A stretch of DNA of 64,000 bases, taken from NCBI GenBank assembly GCA_964536015.1, contig CAZHVS010000014.1:1-64000 (forward strand), read 5' to 3'. The position numbers and the translations under genes are program-made. Shown here piece after piece: positions 17,863-25,440 of this stretch. The stretch comes from CAZHVS01 sp964536015. Lineage in GTDB: Bacteria > Bacteroidota > Ignavibacteria > Ignavibacteriales > Ignavibacteriaceae. A model generated the notes under the pieces. That model saw only the letters and a list, made by a program, of their open reading frames with translations. It made no database searches and was not told where the DNA came from. Within the stretch, counting starts at the first letter, position 1, and the number at the start of each line of letters is the position of its first letter.

Positions 17863-18948
17863 ATGATGGAATTAATAGATAAGTTAAAGAAGATAAAAGA
17901 TAAATTCGACAGAATAAACGAACAACTGTCTGATCCTTCGACAATGAATAATATGGAAAAGCTTGTTTCGCTAAGTAAAGAAAGAAGCGATCTAACAGAG
18001 ATTATTTCTGCTTACGAAGAATATTCAAAAATCCTAAAAGATATAAGTGGAAACAAAGAAATTATAGACAATGAATCAGATAAAGAACTAACTGATATGG
18101 CTTTGATAGAGCTTGATGAACTTAAATTGAAAAAAGAAAAACTCGAAGAAGAAATTAAAGTTTTGTTGCTTCCAAAAGATCCCAATGATGATAAAAATGT
18201 TATAATGGAAATCAGAGCAGGAACTGGAGGAGATGAAGCTGCAATTTTTGCTGCTGATCTTTACAGAATGTATTCACGTTTTGCTGAAAATAAAAACTGG
18301 AAAATAGAACTTATTGACATAAACGACACAGGTGGAATGGGAGGACTAAAGGAAGTTATTTTTAATTTAAGCGGCGATAATGTTTATGGCGATCTAAAGT
18401 TCGAGAGTGGTGTGCATCGGGTTCAACGTGTTCCTGTTACCGAAAACCAGGGGCGTGTGCATACTTCTGCAGCTTCGGTTGCTGTATTGCCCGAAGTGGA
18501 AGATGTACAGATAGAGATTAACCCAAATGATCTAAAAATCGATGTGTTTAGAAGCGGTGGAGCAGGTGGGCAAAATGTAAATAAAGTTGAAACTGCAATT
18601 AGAATTACACATCTACCCACTGGACTTGTTGTGCAATGTCAGGATGAACGTTCTCAACTAAAGAATCGGCAGAAAGCAATGAAGGTATTAAAAGCCCGCT
18701 TATATGATATGAAGATGCGGGAACAAACAAATGAAATCGCTGCTCAGAGAAAATCTATGGTTGGCAGCGGCGATCGCAGTGACAAGATAAGAACTTATAA
18801 TTTCCCACAGAACAGAGTTACAGATCATAGGATAGGATTAACTTTATACAACTTATCCGGCATTATTGATGGTGATTTATCTGAGTTGATTGAACAACTT
18901 AAAATTGCTGACCGAACAGAAAAACTACAAGCTGATGTTGAATCTTAG
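17863..18948 (+). CDS. prfA: Peptide chain release factor 1
   Basis: 361 residues, the usual RF1 length. The domain order is the N-terminal helical domain, then a region with EIRAGTGGDEAAIF. The stop-codon recognition loop is RVPVTENQGRVHTSAA, with PVT marking RF1 (UAA/UAG) rather than RF2. The catalytic loop RSGGAGGQNVNKVETA has GGQ at about residue 234. It hydrolyses peptidyl-tRNA at UAA and UAG codons on the ribosome. Two tandem ATG codons start the frame (17863, 17866) after AGGA. It is a single gene, convergent with the VOC gene. Confidence 0.97.
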   Translation: MMELIDKLKKIKDKFDRINEQLSDPSTMNNMEKLVSLSKERSDLTEIISAYEEYSKILKDISGNKEIIDNESDKELTDMALIELDELKLKKEKLEEEIKVLLLPKDPNDDKNVIMEIRAGTGGDEAAIFAADLYRMYSRFAENKNWKIELIDINDTGGMGGLKEVIFNLSGDNVYGDLKFESGVHRVQRVPVTENQGRVHTSAASVAVLPEVEDVQIEINPNDLKIDVFRSGGAGGQNVNKVETAIRITHLPTGLVVQCQDERSQLKNRQKAMKVLKARLYDMKMREQTNEIAAQRKSMVGSGDRSDKIRTYNFPQNRVTDHRIGLTLYNLSGIIDGDLSELIEQLKIADRTEKLQADVES

Positions 18949-18963
18949 AATTGCCAAAAAAAA

Positions 18964-19452
18964 TCATTCATGGGAATCATCAAGTAAACTCATCACATCA
19001 AGTGCTTTTGTAGACATCAATAATTCACCTTTTGAATCAACCGGCCAATATTCTTCATCACGGTCTGCGTATAATTCAACTCCATTTCCGTCAGGATCTA
19101 AAAGATAGATTGACTCAGACACTCCATGATCTGAAGCTCCTTGAATTGGATAATTAATTTCAAAAAGTCGTTTTAATATTTTTGCTAATTCTTTTCTTGA
19201 AGGATATCTAATAGCAAAGTGATACAAGCCAGTATGACCTTGTGGTGGTTGTTTCGCATCAGGACCCGCCCAGGTATTTAATGCTATATGATGATGGTAG
19301 CCACCTGCAGATAAAAATACCGCTTGAGTTCCAAACCATGAAGTAATTTCAAAACCAAGAACATCTTTGTAAAATTTTAATGCTCTTTCTAAATCTGCAA
19401 CTGTTAAATGAATATGGCCGATTCTAACTTCAGGATGAATTGTATATTCCAA
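18964..19452 (-). CDS. VOC (glyoxalase/extradiol dioxygenase-like) protein
   Basis: This 162-residue protein is made of two beta-alpha-beta-beta-beta modules of the vicinal oxygen chelate fold. The first has GHIHLTVADLERALKFYKDV. Metal-ligand candidates are the second histidine of HIHL, the histidine of TGLYHFAIRYPSR and the glutamate of GVELYADRDE. The sequence resembles the N-terminal half of catechol-2,3-dioxygenase-like (CatE) proteins. The substrate is unknown. It is the last gene of the 24376-18964 group, 41 bp after the DUF3298-type gene. Confidence 0.85.
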   Translation of the reverse strand: MEYTIHPEVRIGHIHLTVADLERALKFYKDVLGFEITSWFGTQAVFLSAGGYHHHIALNTWAGPDAKQPPQGHTGLYHFAIRYPSRKELAKILKRLFEINYPIQGASDHGVSESIYLLDPDGNGVELYADRDEEYWPVDSKGELLMSTKALDVMSLLDDSHE

Positions 19453-19493
19453 ACTTTTCCTTATTTATTTATTAACTGAACAAATTTAATTAT

Positions 19494-20642
19494 TTACTGC
19501 TTAATTAAAAATTTGGAAATAACAGTTCCTGGTTTAAGTAAATCTTTAAGCTCTTTATATGATATTTCAACTGTAGAAGGGCCAAATGCATAAGGAGCAA
19601 TTTCGTATTGATTAAATTGAAAAACTATTCCATAGCAATTAAACCCAAAATTTTCGTTCAGTTTAAATTCATTATTCTCAAACCAGAAGCCAGCTTTTTC
19701 AAGACTTTCATTTTGTTTTAGTTTATTTTTCTGACGAAAGATTTTCTCCCCTAATTTATTAATTTTGGTTTTGTATGATGGAATAAATAAATCTTCAAGT
19801 TTTATTTCTTCGCCTGTGTTAATATCAAAATTTAAAAAATCAACTTGAGTACCTCCATGTGCGCCACCAGTATAAGTATAATTAACACATTGAATTGAAA
19901 GTAATCCGTTTTCATTATTTACGATTGTGAGATAATAATCGTTCTCCCAACCAAGTCGATAATCCACGAAAAAGCCATTTCCTGAATCAATTTCTTCTTT
20001 AAATTTTTTAAAGAAGTCATCAATTCTTTCATCAATTGAATTGTAATAACCCACCTTTTCTTCCTCTTCATAATAAACAAGCATTCGTTTTAATATTTTT
20101 TGATTAATCTTTTTCTGAATATCGGGTTCAATTTTAGAAACTGTTTGCGGAAAAAAAAATAAAATGGAAGCACAGCCTACCGAATCACAATTCCCGATAG
20201 TTTGCTGTTTACATTTAACTTCAAATTGCATACTTCCTTCAGGATATGATTCTCTCAAATAAAAAGGATAGGATTTTTTATTTTTTGCATCTTTCCATAT
20301 TCCGGTGATTTCATTTTCGTTTATAAATTTTCCGGTGAAAGAGCCGGAAATAAGTTGGTTATAATTTTCATCATAACCAGCATCTTCAAATAAATGAATA
20401 TCATAATCATCTATACGACTATTATATGTGAAGTAAATAGGTTGATTTTTATTTATATAATAGTAATAGCCGCTAATAGAAGTATCTTTACGAGTAATTT
20501 CAGCTTTAATTAAAAAATCTTCACCGATTTTCCCTTCCATTTTTTTATAAAAATATTCAGGTAAAGAAAATGCAGATTTACTTTGCGAATAAATAAATGG
20601 AACTAAAAATACTAAATAAATTATTGCAATATTTTTTTTCAT
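19494..20642 (-). CDS. Exported DUF4163/DUF3298 (RsiV-like) domain protein
   Basis: The protein has 382 residues. A signal peptide (MKKNIAIIYLVFLVPFIYSQ) comes first. The C-terminal half contains NYTYTGGAHGGTQVDFLNFD and TGEEIKLEDLF, the hallmark of DUF3298 preceded by DUF4163. This architecture occurs in RsiV-type anti-sigma factors that bind lysozyme and in many stand-alone exported proteins. There is no transmembrane anti-sigma segment here, so a plain periplasmic protein is more likely. It lies 20 bp after the AlkD-like gene. Confidence 0.78.
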   Translation of the reverse strand: MKKNIAIIYLVFLVPFIYSQSKSAFSLPEYFYKKMEGKIGEDFLIKAEITRKDTSISGYYYYINKNQPIYFTYNSRIDDYDIHLFEDAGYDENYNQLISGSFTGKFINENEITGIWKDAKNKKSYPFYLRESYPEGSMQFEVKCKQQTIGNCDSVGCASILFFFPQTVSKIEPDIQKKINQKILKRMLVYYEEEEKVGYYNSIDERIDDFFKKFKEEIDSGNGFFVDYRLGWENDYYLTIVNNENGLLSIQCVNYTYTGGAHGGTQVDFLNFDINTGEEIKLEDLFIPSYKTKINKLGEKIFRQKNKLKQNESLEKAGFWFENNEFKLNENFGFNCYGIVFQFNQYEIAPYAFGPSTVEISYKELKDLLKPGTVISKFLIKQ

Positions 20643-20662
20643 CGCTAATATTTTTTTAAGTA

Positions 20663-21367
20663 CTAAATTTCGCCAGCTAAATATTTTTTGCGTTTTGATT
20701 CGGGAAACTTTTCAATTGCATAACGAAGCATAGTTCGCGGCATTTTTTTATAATACTCTTTTAGAAACACTTCTTCAACTAAGAAATTTCTTTTCCCGAT
20801 TTCTCTTAACATCCAGCCAACCGCTTTATGAATTAAGTCATGAGAATCATGCAACAAAATTTTCGAAATGCTCAAAGCATCATCAAAAATATTTACTTTA
20901 ATGAAAGAATAAGTTGATAGTATTGCAATCCTTCTTTCCCATAAATTTTCAGAAATTGCAAGGACATATAAAATATCTTTTTCTTTATCAAGCAGATATT
21001 CTCCAACAATATTCGGTGCTGATAAATCAACAAGATCCCAATTGTTGATTTTTCGAGTATTCTTTAGGTAAAATTTATAGATGTTTTCTTTACCTTTTTC
21101 ATCTGCTTTCTTAAACATCTGCACAAGTATGAACAGACACACCATTCTTTCTTCATGAATTTTGGAATTAATTAATTTTTGCAAGTTGGAAAAATTTAAA
21201 TCTAAATTTTGTCTGGCAATATTTCTTAGCACAGGAACTTTAATACCTACAAATATATCTCCCTCGCCATATTCACCTTTTTTGGTTTTGAAAAATCTTT
21301 GTAGAATTTCTGCTTGCTTTTTATTTGAATTATCTGATATCATTTTTTTTACTAACTGGTAAGACAT
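20663..21367 (-). CDS. DNA alkylation repair protein (AlkD-like HEAT-like glycosylase)
   Basis: This 234-residue protein is all helical, built of HEAT-like repeats. Visible AlkD-family landmarks are KVPVLRNIAR near residue 45 and NNWDLVDLSAPNIVGEYL around 112-130, with the family Trp-Asp. ENLWERRIAILST and DLIHKAVGWMLREIGKR follow. Relatives excise N3- and N7-alkylated bases without base flipping. It starts 1 bp after the stop of a TPR-membrane gene, so expression is coupled, although no functional link is obvious. Confidence 0.9.
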   Translation of the reverse strand: MSYQLVKKMISDNSNKKQAEILQRFFKTKKGEYGEGDIFVGIKVPVLRNIARQNLDLNFSNLQKLINSKIHEERMVCLFILVQMFKKADEKGKENIYKFYLKNTRKINNWDLVDLSAPNIVGEYLLDKEKDILYVLAISENLWERRIAILSTYSFIKVNIFDDALSISKILLHDSHDLIHKAVGWMLREIGKRNFLVEEVFLKEYYKKMPRTMLRYAIEKFPESKRKKYLAGEI

Positions 21368-21368
21368 A

Positions 21369-22877
21369 TCAATTCTCCATAATAATTGTAGTTCTTTTTT
21401 TCTTCTTTAGAAGTTTATCTTCAAAATATTTATCTAAATAGGTCAAACAGGTCGCAAGTATAACGTTAATTAATAGTTTTGGAAGAGGAAAGCCACCAGA
21501 AAATTTATCTGTAATTGGATCTATTAATACATTAATAAACTCAAAAAATAAAAGAAAAGCTAAAAAAACTATACCTTCTACAAGTCTTGGATTAAATGCT
21601 CTCCTCTTCATAAAAAATATTATTAAAAATACAGTAATAATTAATGACATACTTATAAAATATTGGAGATTACTTATCCTTGCTCTTGTTTCTTCTTCTT
21701 CTGCAAATCTTTTTTCCTCTGCTCTCTTCTCCTCTTCTATTTTCTTTTCTATTTCATAACGGGCTTCCACTCTTCCAATCTCTGCGGATTTATCGCTGTT
21801 AAATATTAAATCTTTTGTTTCTGAAGCAATTTTAAAATAATTAAAGGAGTTTTTGTAATCGCCCAAACTTTCATAAATTTTAGATAATGTAAATGCAGCT
21901 TCTTTAATATCATCCATTGATTCAATCTCTTTCGCAAGTTTATATGACTCGAGAGAATATTTCAATGCTTCAAGTTTTTTACCAAGCTTTAAATAGCAAT
22001 AGCCAAAACTATTCAATGCAACTGCCATTCCAAGCGGGTCATCTAATTCTTTTTTTATATTATAGGATTTTTGATAATATTTTAACGCTGTTTGATAATC
22101 GTCTTGCTGCTCATAAACATAGCCAATATTATTTAATAGTTTTGCAATGCCATCTTTATTTCCCTGCTCTTCATCTATCAGCAAAGCCTGATCATAATAA
22201 GCGAGAGCATTGTTATAATCTTTCACAGATTCGTAAATATTTCCTATGTTGGATAAACTTGTAGATATTAATTTTTTATCACCTATTTCTTTGCGAATTT
22301 TTAGCGCCTTGTTATAATACTCCAGAGCCTTAACATTTTCATTCTGTTTTGAATAAATATTTCCAATATTATTAAAGCATTTCGAAATTCCATGTTTATC
22401 ATTAAGCATTTCAAAAATATTAAAGGCCTGGACATAATAATTCAGTGCAGGTGGATAATTTCCCTGAAGATCATTTATAATTCCAAACACATTATATGAA
22501 GAAGCTATTCCAAACAAATAATGAATTTCTTTAGCTTTTTTTAATGCAGAAGAAAGGAATTCAGTAGCTTCTGCATAGTGTGAGGTTCCACAGTGATATT
22601 TCCCTAAAATAAAATATCCTTCAAATTGACCTTTAATGTAATTAATTTCTTCAGCCTTTTTAATTGCCTTCATTGCATATACGTATGTTAAAGTATCCTG
22701 TGCTTTTAAGTATTCCTCTGCAATGAAATTGTAAGTATTAACAAGTGCTGTGTCTTTAACTTTATATATTTTTTCTAACAAAACTTGCAAAGATTGATTA
22801 TCTTGACAATAATTTTCTGTATTGTTGTACATAAGTATCATCAAAAAAATTATCAATATTTTTCCTTTAAAGAACAT
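21369..22877 (-). CDS. Exported TPR protein with coiled coil and C-terminal three-helix membrane module (paralogue 1)
   Basis: The protein has 502 residues. After a signal peptide (ending TENYCQ), about eight TPRs follow, e.g. ALEYYNKALKIRKEIGDKK and ALAYYDQALLIDEEQGNKD. A charged coiled coil (EARYEIEKKIEEEKRAEEK) comes at about 365-395. Three hydrophobic helices follow: FISMSLIITVFLIIFFM, GIVFLAFLLFFEFINVLI and a last one in LINVILATCLTYLDKYFED. No kinase, cyclase or HTH output domain is present, unlike many TPR sensors. It is a close paralogue of the next upstream gene, with a 1-base overlap. The function is unknown; a scaffold or sensor is likely. Confidence 0.8.
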   Translation of the reverse strand: MFFKGKILIIFLMILMYNNTENYCQDNQSLQVLLEKIYKVKDTALVNTYNFIAEEYLKAQDTLTYVYAMKAIKKAEEINYIKGQFEGYFILGKYHCGTSHYAEATEFLSSALKKAKEIHYLFGIASSYNVFGIINDLQGNYPPALNYYVQAFNIFEMLNDKHGISKCFNNIGNIYSKQNENVKALEYYNKALKIRKEIGDKKLISTSLSNIGNIYESVKDYNNALAYYDQALLIDEEQGNKDGIAKLLNNIGYVYEQQDDYQTALKYYQKSYNIKKELDDPLGMAVALNSFGYCYLKLGKKLEALKYSLESYKLAKEIESMDDIKEAAFTLSKIYESLGDYKNSFNYFKIASETKDLIFNSDKSAEIGRVEARYEIEKKIEEEKRAEEKRFAEEEETRARISNLQYFISMSLIITVFLIIFFMKRRAFNPRLVEGIVFLAFLLFFEFINVLIDPITDKFSGGFPLPKLLINVILATCLTYLDKYFEDKLLKKKKRTTIIMEN

Positions 22878-24376
22878 TATGACTTACTTTCTTCCCTGAT
22901 AATTTTTTTCTTTAATTTATCTTCAAATAATTTATCAAGATAAGTCAAACACACCGCAAGAACTGCACTAAACATTAACTTCGGTAAAGGAAATCCGCCC
23001 GAATACTTCTCCATTACTGGATCTAAAAGAACATTAATAAATTCAAAAAACAGCAGAAATGAAAGAAAGATTACACCTTCAACAAGTCTTGGATTAAATG
23101 CTTTTTTAAGAATGAAAAAGACAAATAAAAATACTAAAAGCACAATTGACATACTTATAAAATATTGAAGATTGGCTATTCTTGTTCTTTCTTCTTCTTC
23201 TCTTCGAATCCTTTCCTCCTCTGCACGTTTTTCTTCTTCAATTTTTTTCTCAATTTCATAACGAGCTTCTACTCTTCCTATTTCTTTTGACTTTTCATCA
23301 TTGAAAATTGAGTCCTTAATTTCTGATGCAACCTTAAAAAACTCTAAAGCACTTTTGTAATTATTCTGAGAGGAGTAAATTTTTGCCAATAAAAAAGCGG
23401 CTTCTTTAATATCATCATTTAATTCATATTCTTTTGCAAGATTAAATGATTGATGTGAAAATTCAAGAGCTCTGTTATAATTTTTAAGATTAAAATAACA
23501 ATCTGCAATGTTGTTCAGTCCGATAACAATCCCAACTATATCACCAATCTGCTCATTAATCGCTTGAGCTTTGATATAATACTCCAACGCACGTGTGTAA
23601 TCTTTCTCTTCAAAATAAACATTCCCAATATTCGATAAAGCTATTGATATACCATTAGTATCCTTAAGTTCAGTGCTAAGATTCAATGCTTTGTTTAAAT
23701 ACTCAAGAGATTTGTAAAAATTATTTTGATCAAAATATAACACTCCAATATTAAGAATTGGATTAAGAATTCCTCTTTTGTCTTTTAATTCCTCATAAAG
23801 TTTAAGCGATTTTAAGTAGTAATTTATAGCTGATTCATAATTCTTCTGGTTATAATAAAAAATTCCAATGTTATTAAGAGAAACAGCTACATCAGTTTTA
23901 AATCCAAATCGCTCCCTTATTTGCAATGCATTTGTATAATGTCTTATTGCTTCTGAATAATTTCCCTGGTAATCATAAATTACTCCAATATTATTTAAAG
24001 CATTTGCATAAATCCTATTATCATTAATTTCCCTTGAAAGTCGAAGAGCATTATTATAATTTTCTATCGCAAGAGTATATTCAAAATTATTTGAATAATA
24101 ATTACCAATATTAAAATATGCGGTTGCTAAACCTTTTTTAAATTTGATTGATTCGGCCAGCTTTAAAGCTTGCAGTCCATAAGCTAAACTTAAAGAATCA
24201 TTTGCGTAACCATATCTTTCACTTAATTCATTAAGTATAAGCACAGCAGAAGTGTCTTTTACTCGTGGAATTAGTTTTAACAGACTATCAATTTTACTTG
24301 TTTGTGCAAAAGATATATCACACAACCCAAATAAAAAATAAATTGTAAGAAATATGTAGAACAGATTTCGTTTCAC
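22877..24376 (-). CDS. Exported TPR protein with coiled coil and C-terminal three-helix membrane module (paralogue 2)
   Basis: 499 residues with the same architecture as its downstream twin. A signal peptide (LFGLCDISFAQ) is followed by tandem TPRs such as AIRHYTNALQIRERFGFK and ALEYYIKAQAINEQIGD. The coiled coil EKKIEEEKRAEEERIRREEE leads into the membrane module FNPRLVEGVIFLSFLLFFEF and PLPKLMFSAVLAVCLTYLD. The membrane module is the best-conserved part between the twins, which argues for a specific function there. It is the first gene of a five-gene minus-strand group. Confidence 0.8.
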   Translation of the reverse strand: MKRNLFYIFLTIYFLFGLCDISFAQTSKIDSLLKLIPRVKDTSAVLILNELSERYGYANDSLSLAYGLQALKLAESIKFKKGLATAYFNIGNYYSNNFEYTLAIENYNNALRLSREINDNRIYANALNNIGVIYDYQGNYSEAIRHYTNALQIRERFGFKTDVAVSLNNIGIFYYNQKNYESAINYYLKSLKLYEELKDKRGILNPILNIGVLYFDQNNFYKSLEYLNKALNLSTELKDTNGISIALSNIGNVYFEEKDYTRALEYYIKAQAINEQIGDIVGIVIGLNNIADCYFNLKNYNRALEFSHQSFNLAKEYELNDDIKEAAFLLAKIYSSQNNYKSALEFFKVASEIKDSIFNDEKSKEIGRVEARYEIEKKIEEEKRAEEERIRREEEERTRIANLQYFISMSIVLLVFLFVFFILKKAFNPRLVEGVIFLSFLLFFEFINVLLDPVMEKYSGGFPLPKLMFSAVLAVCLTYLDKLFEDKLKKKIIREESKS

Positions 24377-24514
24377 TTACAGTACGTTTTATTTCATCTT
24401 TCACAAAATTGGTAATTTTTTTCTTATCAATGAAATAATATTACAAATTTTTCAGACAATTTGATTTTTCAGGTTACTTTCAAAATTTATTAAACTTAAA
24501 GATTTTTTTCTCGA

Positions 24515-24545
24515 TTGTAAGTTATAAAACAAGTAGATAATTTTG
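24515..24545 (+). promoter_or_regulatory. Candidate Bacteroidota-type promoter
   Basis: ATTG at 24514-24517 and TAATTTTG at 24538-24545 are separated by 20 bp. This fits the TTTG-N17-23-TAnnTTTG pattern. It would start transcription about 60 bp before the ATG at 24615. Confidence 0.4.
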
Positions 24546-24562
24546 GTTGTGAAATACTTAAA

Positions 24563-24581
24563 TTTCTGACACCCTCAGAAA
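24563..24581. promoter_or_regulatory. Perfect inverted repeat in the 5' leader of the 24615 gene
   Basis: TTTCTGA (24563-24569) and TCAGAAA (24575-24581) flank CACCC. They lie between the candidate promoter and the ribosome binding site (CAGGAG). It could be an operator or an RNA hairpin; a T-rich stretch (24587-24592) follows, so attenuation is possible. Confidence 0.4.
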
Positions 24582-24614
24582 TACAATTTTTTAATTGATC
24601 TTTCAGGAGAACTT

Positions 24615-25385
24615 ATGAATATACATTTATATATGTTATGTTATCGTTTCGAAGCATTGGTAGCTTCTCACCTTGAACCTGAACAATTCGGACCTTATAT
24701 GGCAATAGGTGCACAAAAAAACACCCGTGGAAATGTCTTGTTCTTTGAAGTAGATAAAAATTTTCAAAGTGATTACTTTAAGTTAGATGATATTGAACAA
24801 AGGTGTGTTCCTCACGATGACGGAACACCAAAAAGAAGTAAATACATTAGCATCTATAGAGTGCTTGAACATATTCCCTTGAGTGCCCTTGGGAAATTAT
24901 ATCTTACTACTGCTGATGGAAGAGTACTTCCCTTATACTCCACTCCGTATGAAGTAAACAACAAAAAAGACGACATAAATATTTATGAAGAATTATGCCC
25001 TGTTTCACCAATGGTTGTTTCTAAACTTGCACCGGAATTATTTTGTGAATTTATGACTGATCCAAAAAATCCTATTGCGGTTCCAAGAATATTTTTTGCT
25101 GATATGCTTACCGATAGAGATGAGCATGGAAAATTTGCAGGATATCTTCCTTACTCCAATAGCTTGCATTTGATGGATTGCATAAGAGAACTTGAACAGG
25201 GTGCTGATAAACCAACTAAAACTGTTTCAAGAACTCCGATTTTTCATGGTTTTTTTAGAACCATTAGAAGAGGATTTTTTGTAGGTGACCAGACTGGTTT
25301 TAAGTTTTATAAATTCCCTGATAGAAAGATGCTTGAAATTGAATACTCGAAATGGTGGCGTTCAGCTTCAGAAAGTTTAGCTTAA
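24615..25385 (+). CDS. Conserved-looking protein of unknown function
   Basis: This 256-residue protein has no signal peptide or clear membrane helix and a strong ribosome binding site (AGGAG, 9 bp before ATG). The N-terminus MNIHLYMLCYRFEALVASHL and segments such as CVPHDDGTPKRSKYISIYRV and AVPRIFFADMLTDRDEHGKF are not recognised. It has several His/Cys/Asp residues but no obvious metal-binding pattern. It lies 55 bp upstream of the pyrophosphatase gene on the same strand, so co-transcription is likely. Not assigned to any family. Confidence 0.7.
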   Translation: MNIHLYMLCYRFEALVASHLEPEQFGPYMAIGAQKNTRGNVLFFEVDKNFQSDYFKLDDIEQRCVPHDDGTPKRSKYISIYRVLEHIPLSALGKLYLTTADGRVLPLYSTPYEVNNKKDDINIYEELCPVSPMVVSKLAPELFCEFMTDPKNPIAVPRIFFADMLTDRDEHGKFAGYLPYSNSLHLMDCIRELEQGADKPTKTVSRTPIFHGFFRTIRRGFFVGDQTGFKFYKFPDRKMLEIEYSKWWRSASESLA

Positions 25386-25440
25386 ACTTTGGTAAATATT
25401 TTATAAAATCAAGAATATTAAATTTTAGGAAAATGATAAA

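Noticed and set aside
18890..19108. 72-codon plus-strand frame across the prfA/VOC junction
   Set aside because: Overlaps prfA out of frame and is antisense to the VOC gene; no ribosome site.
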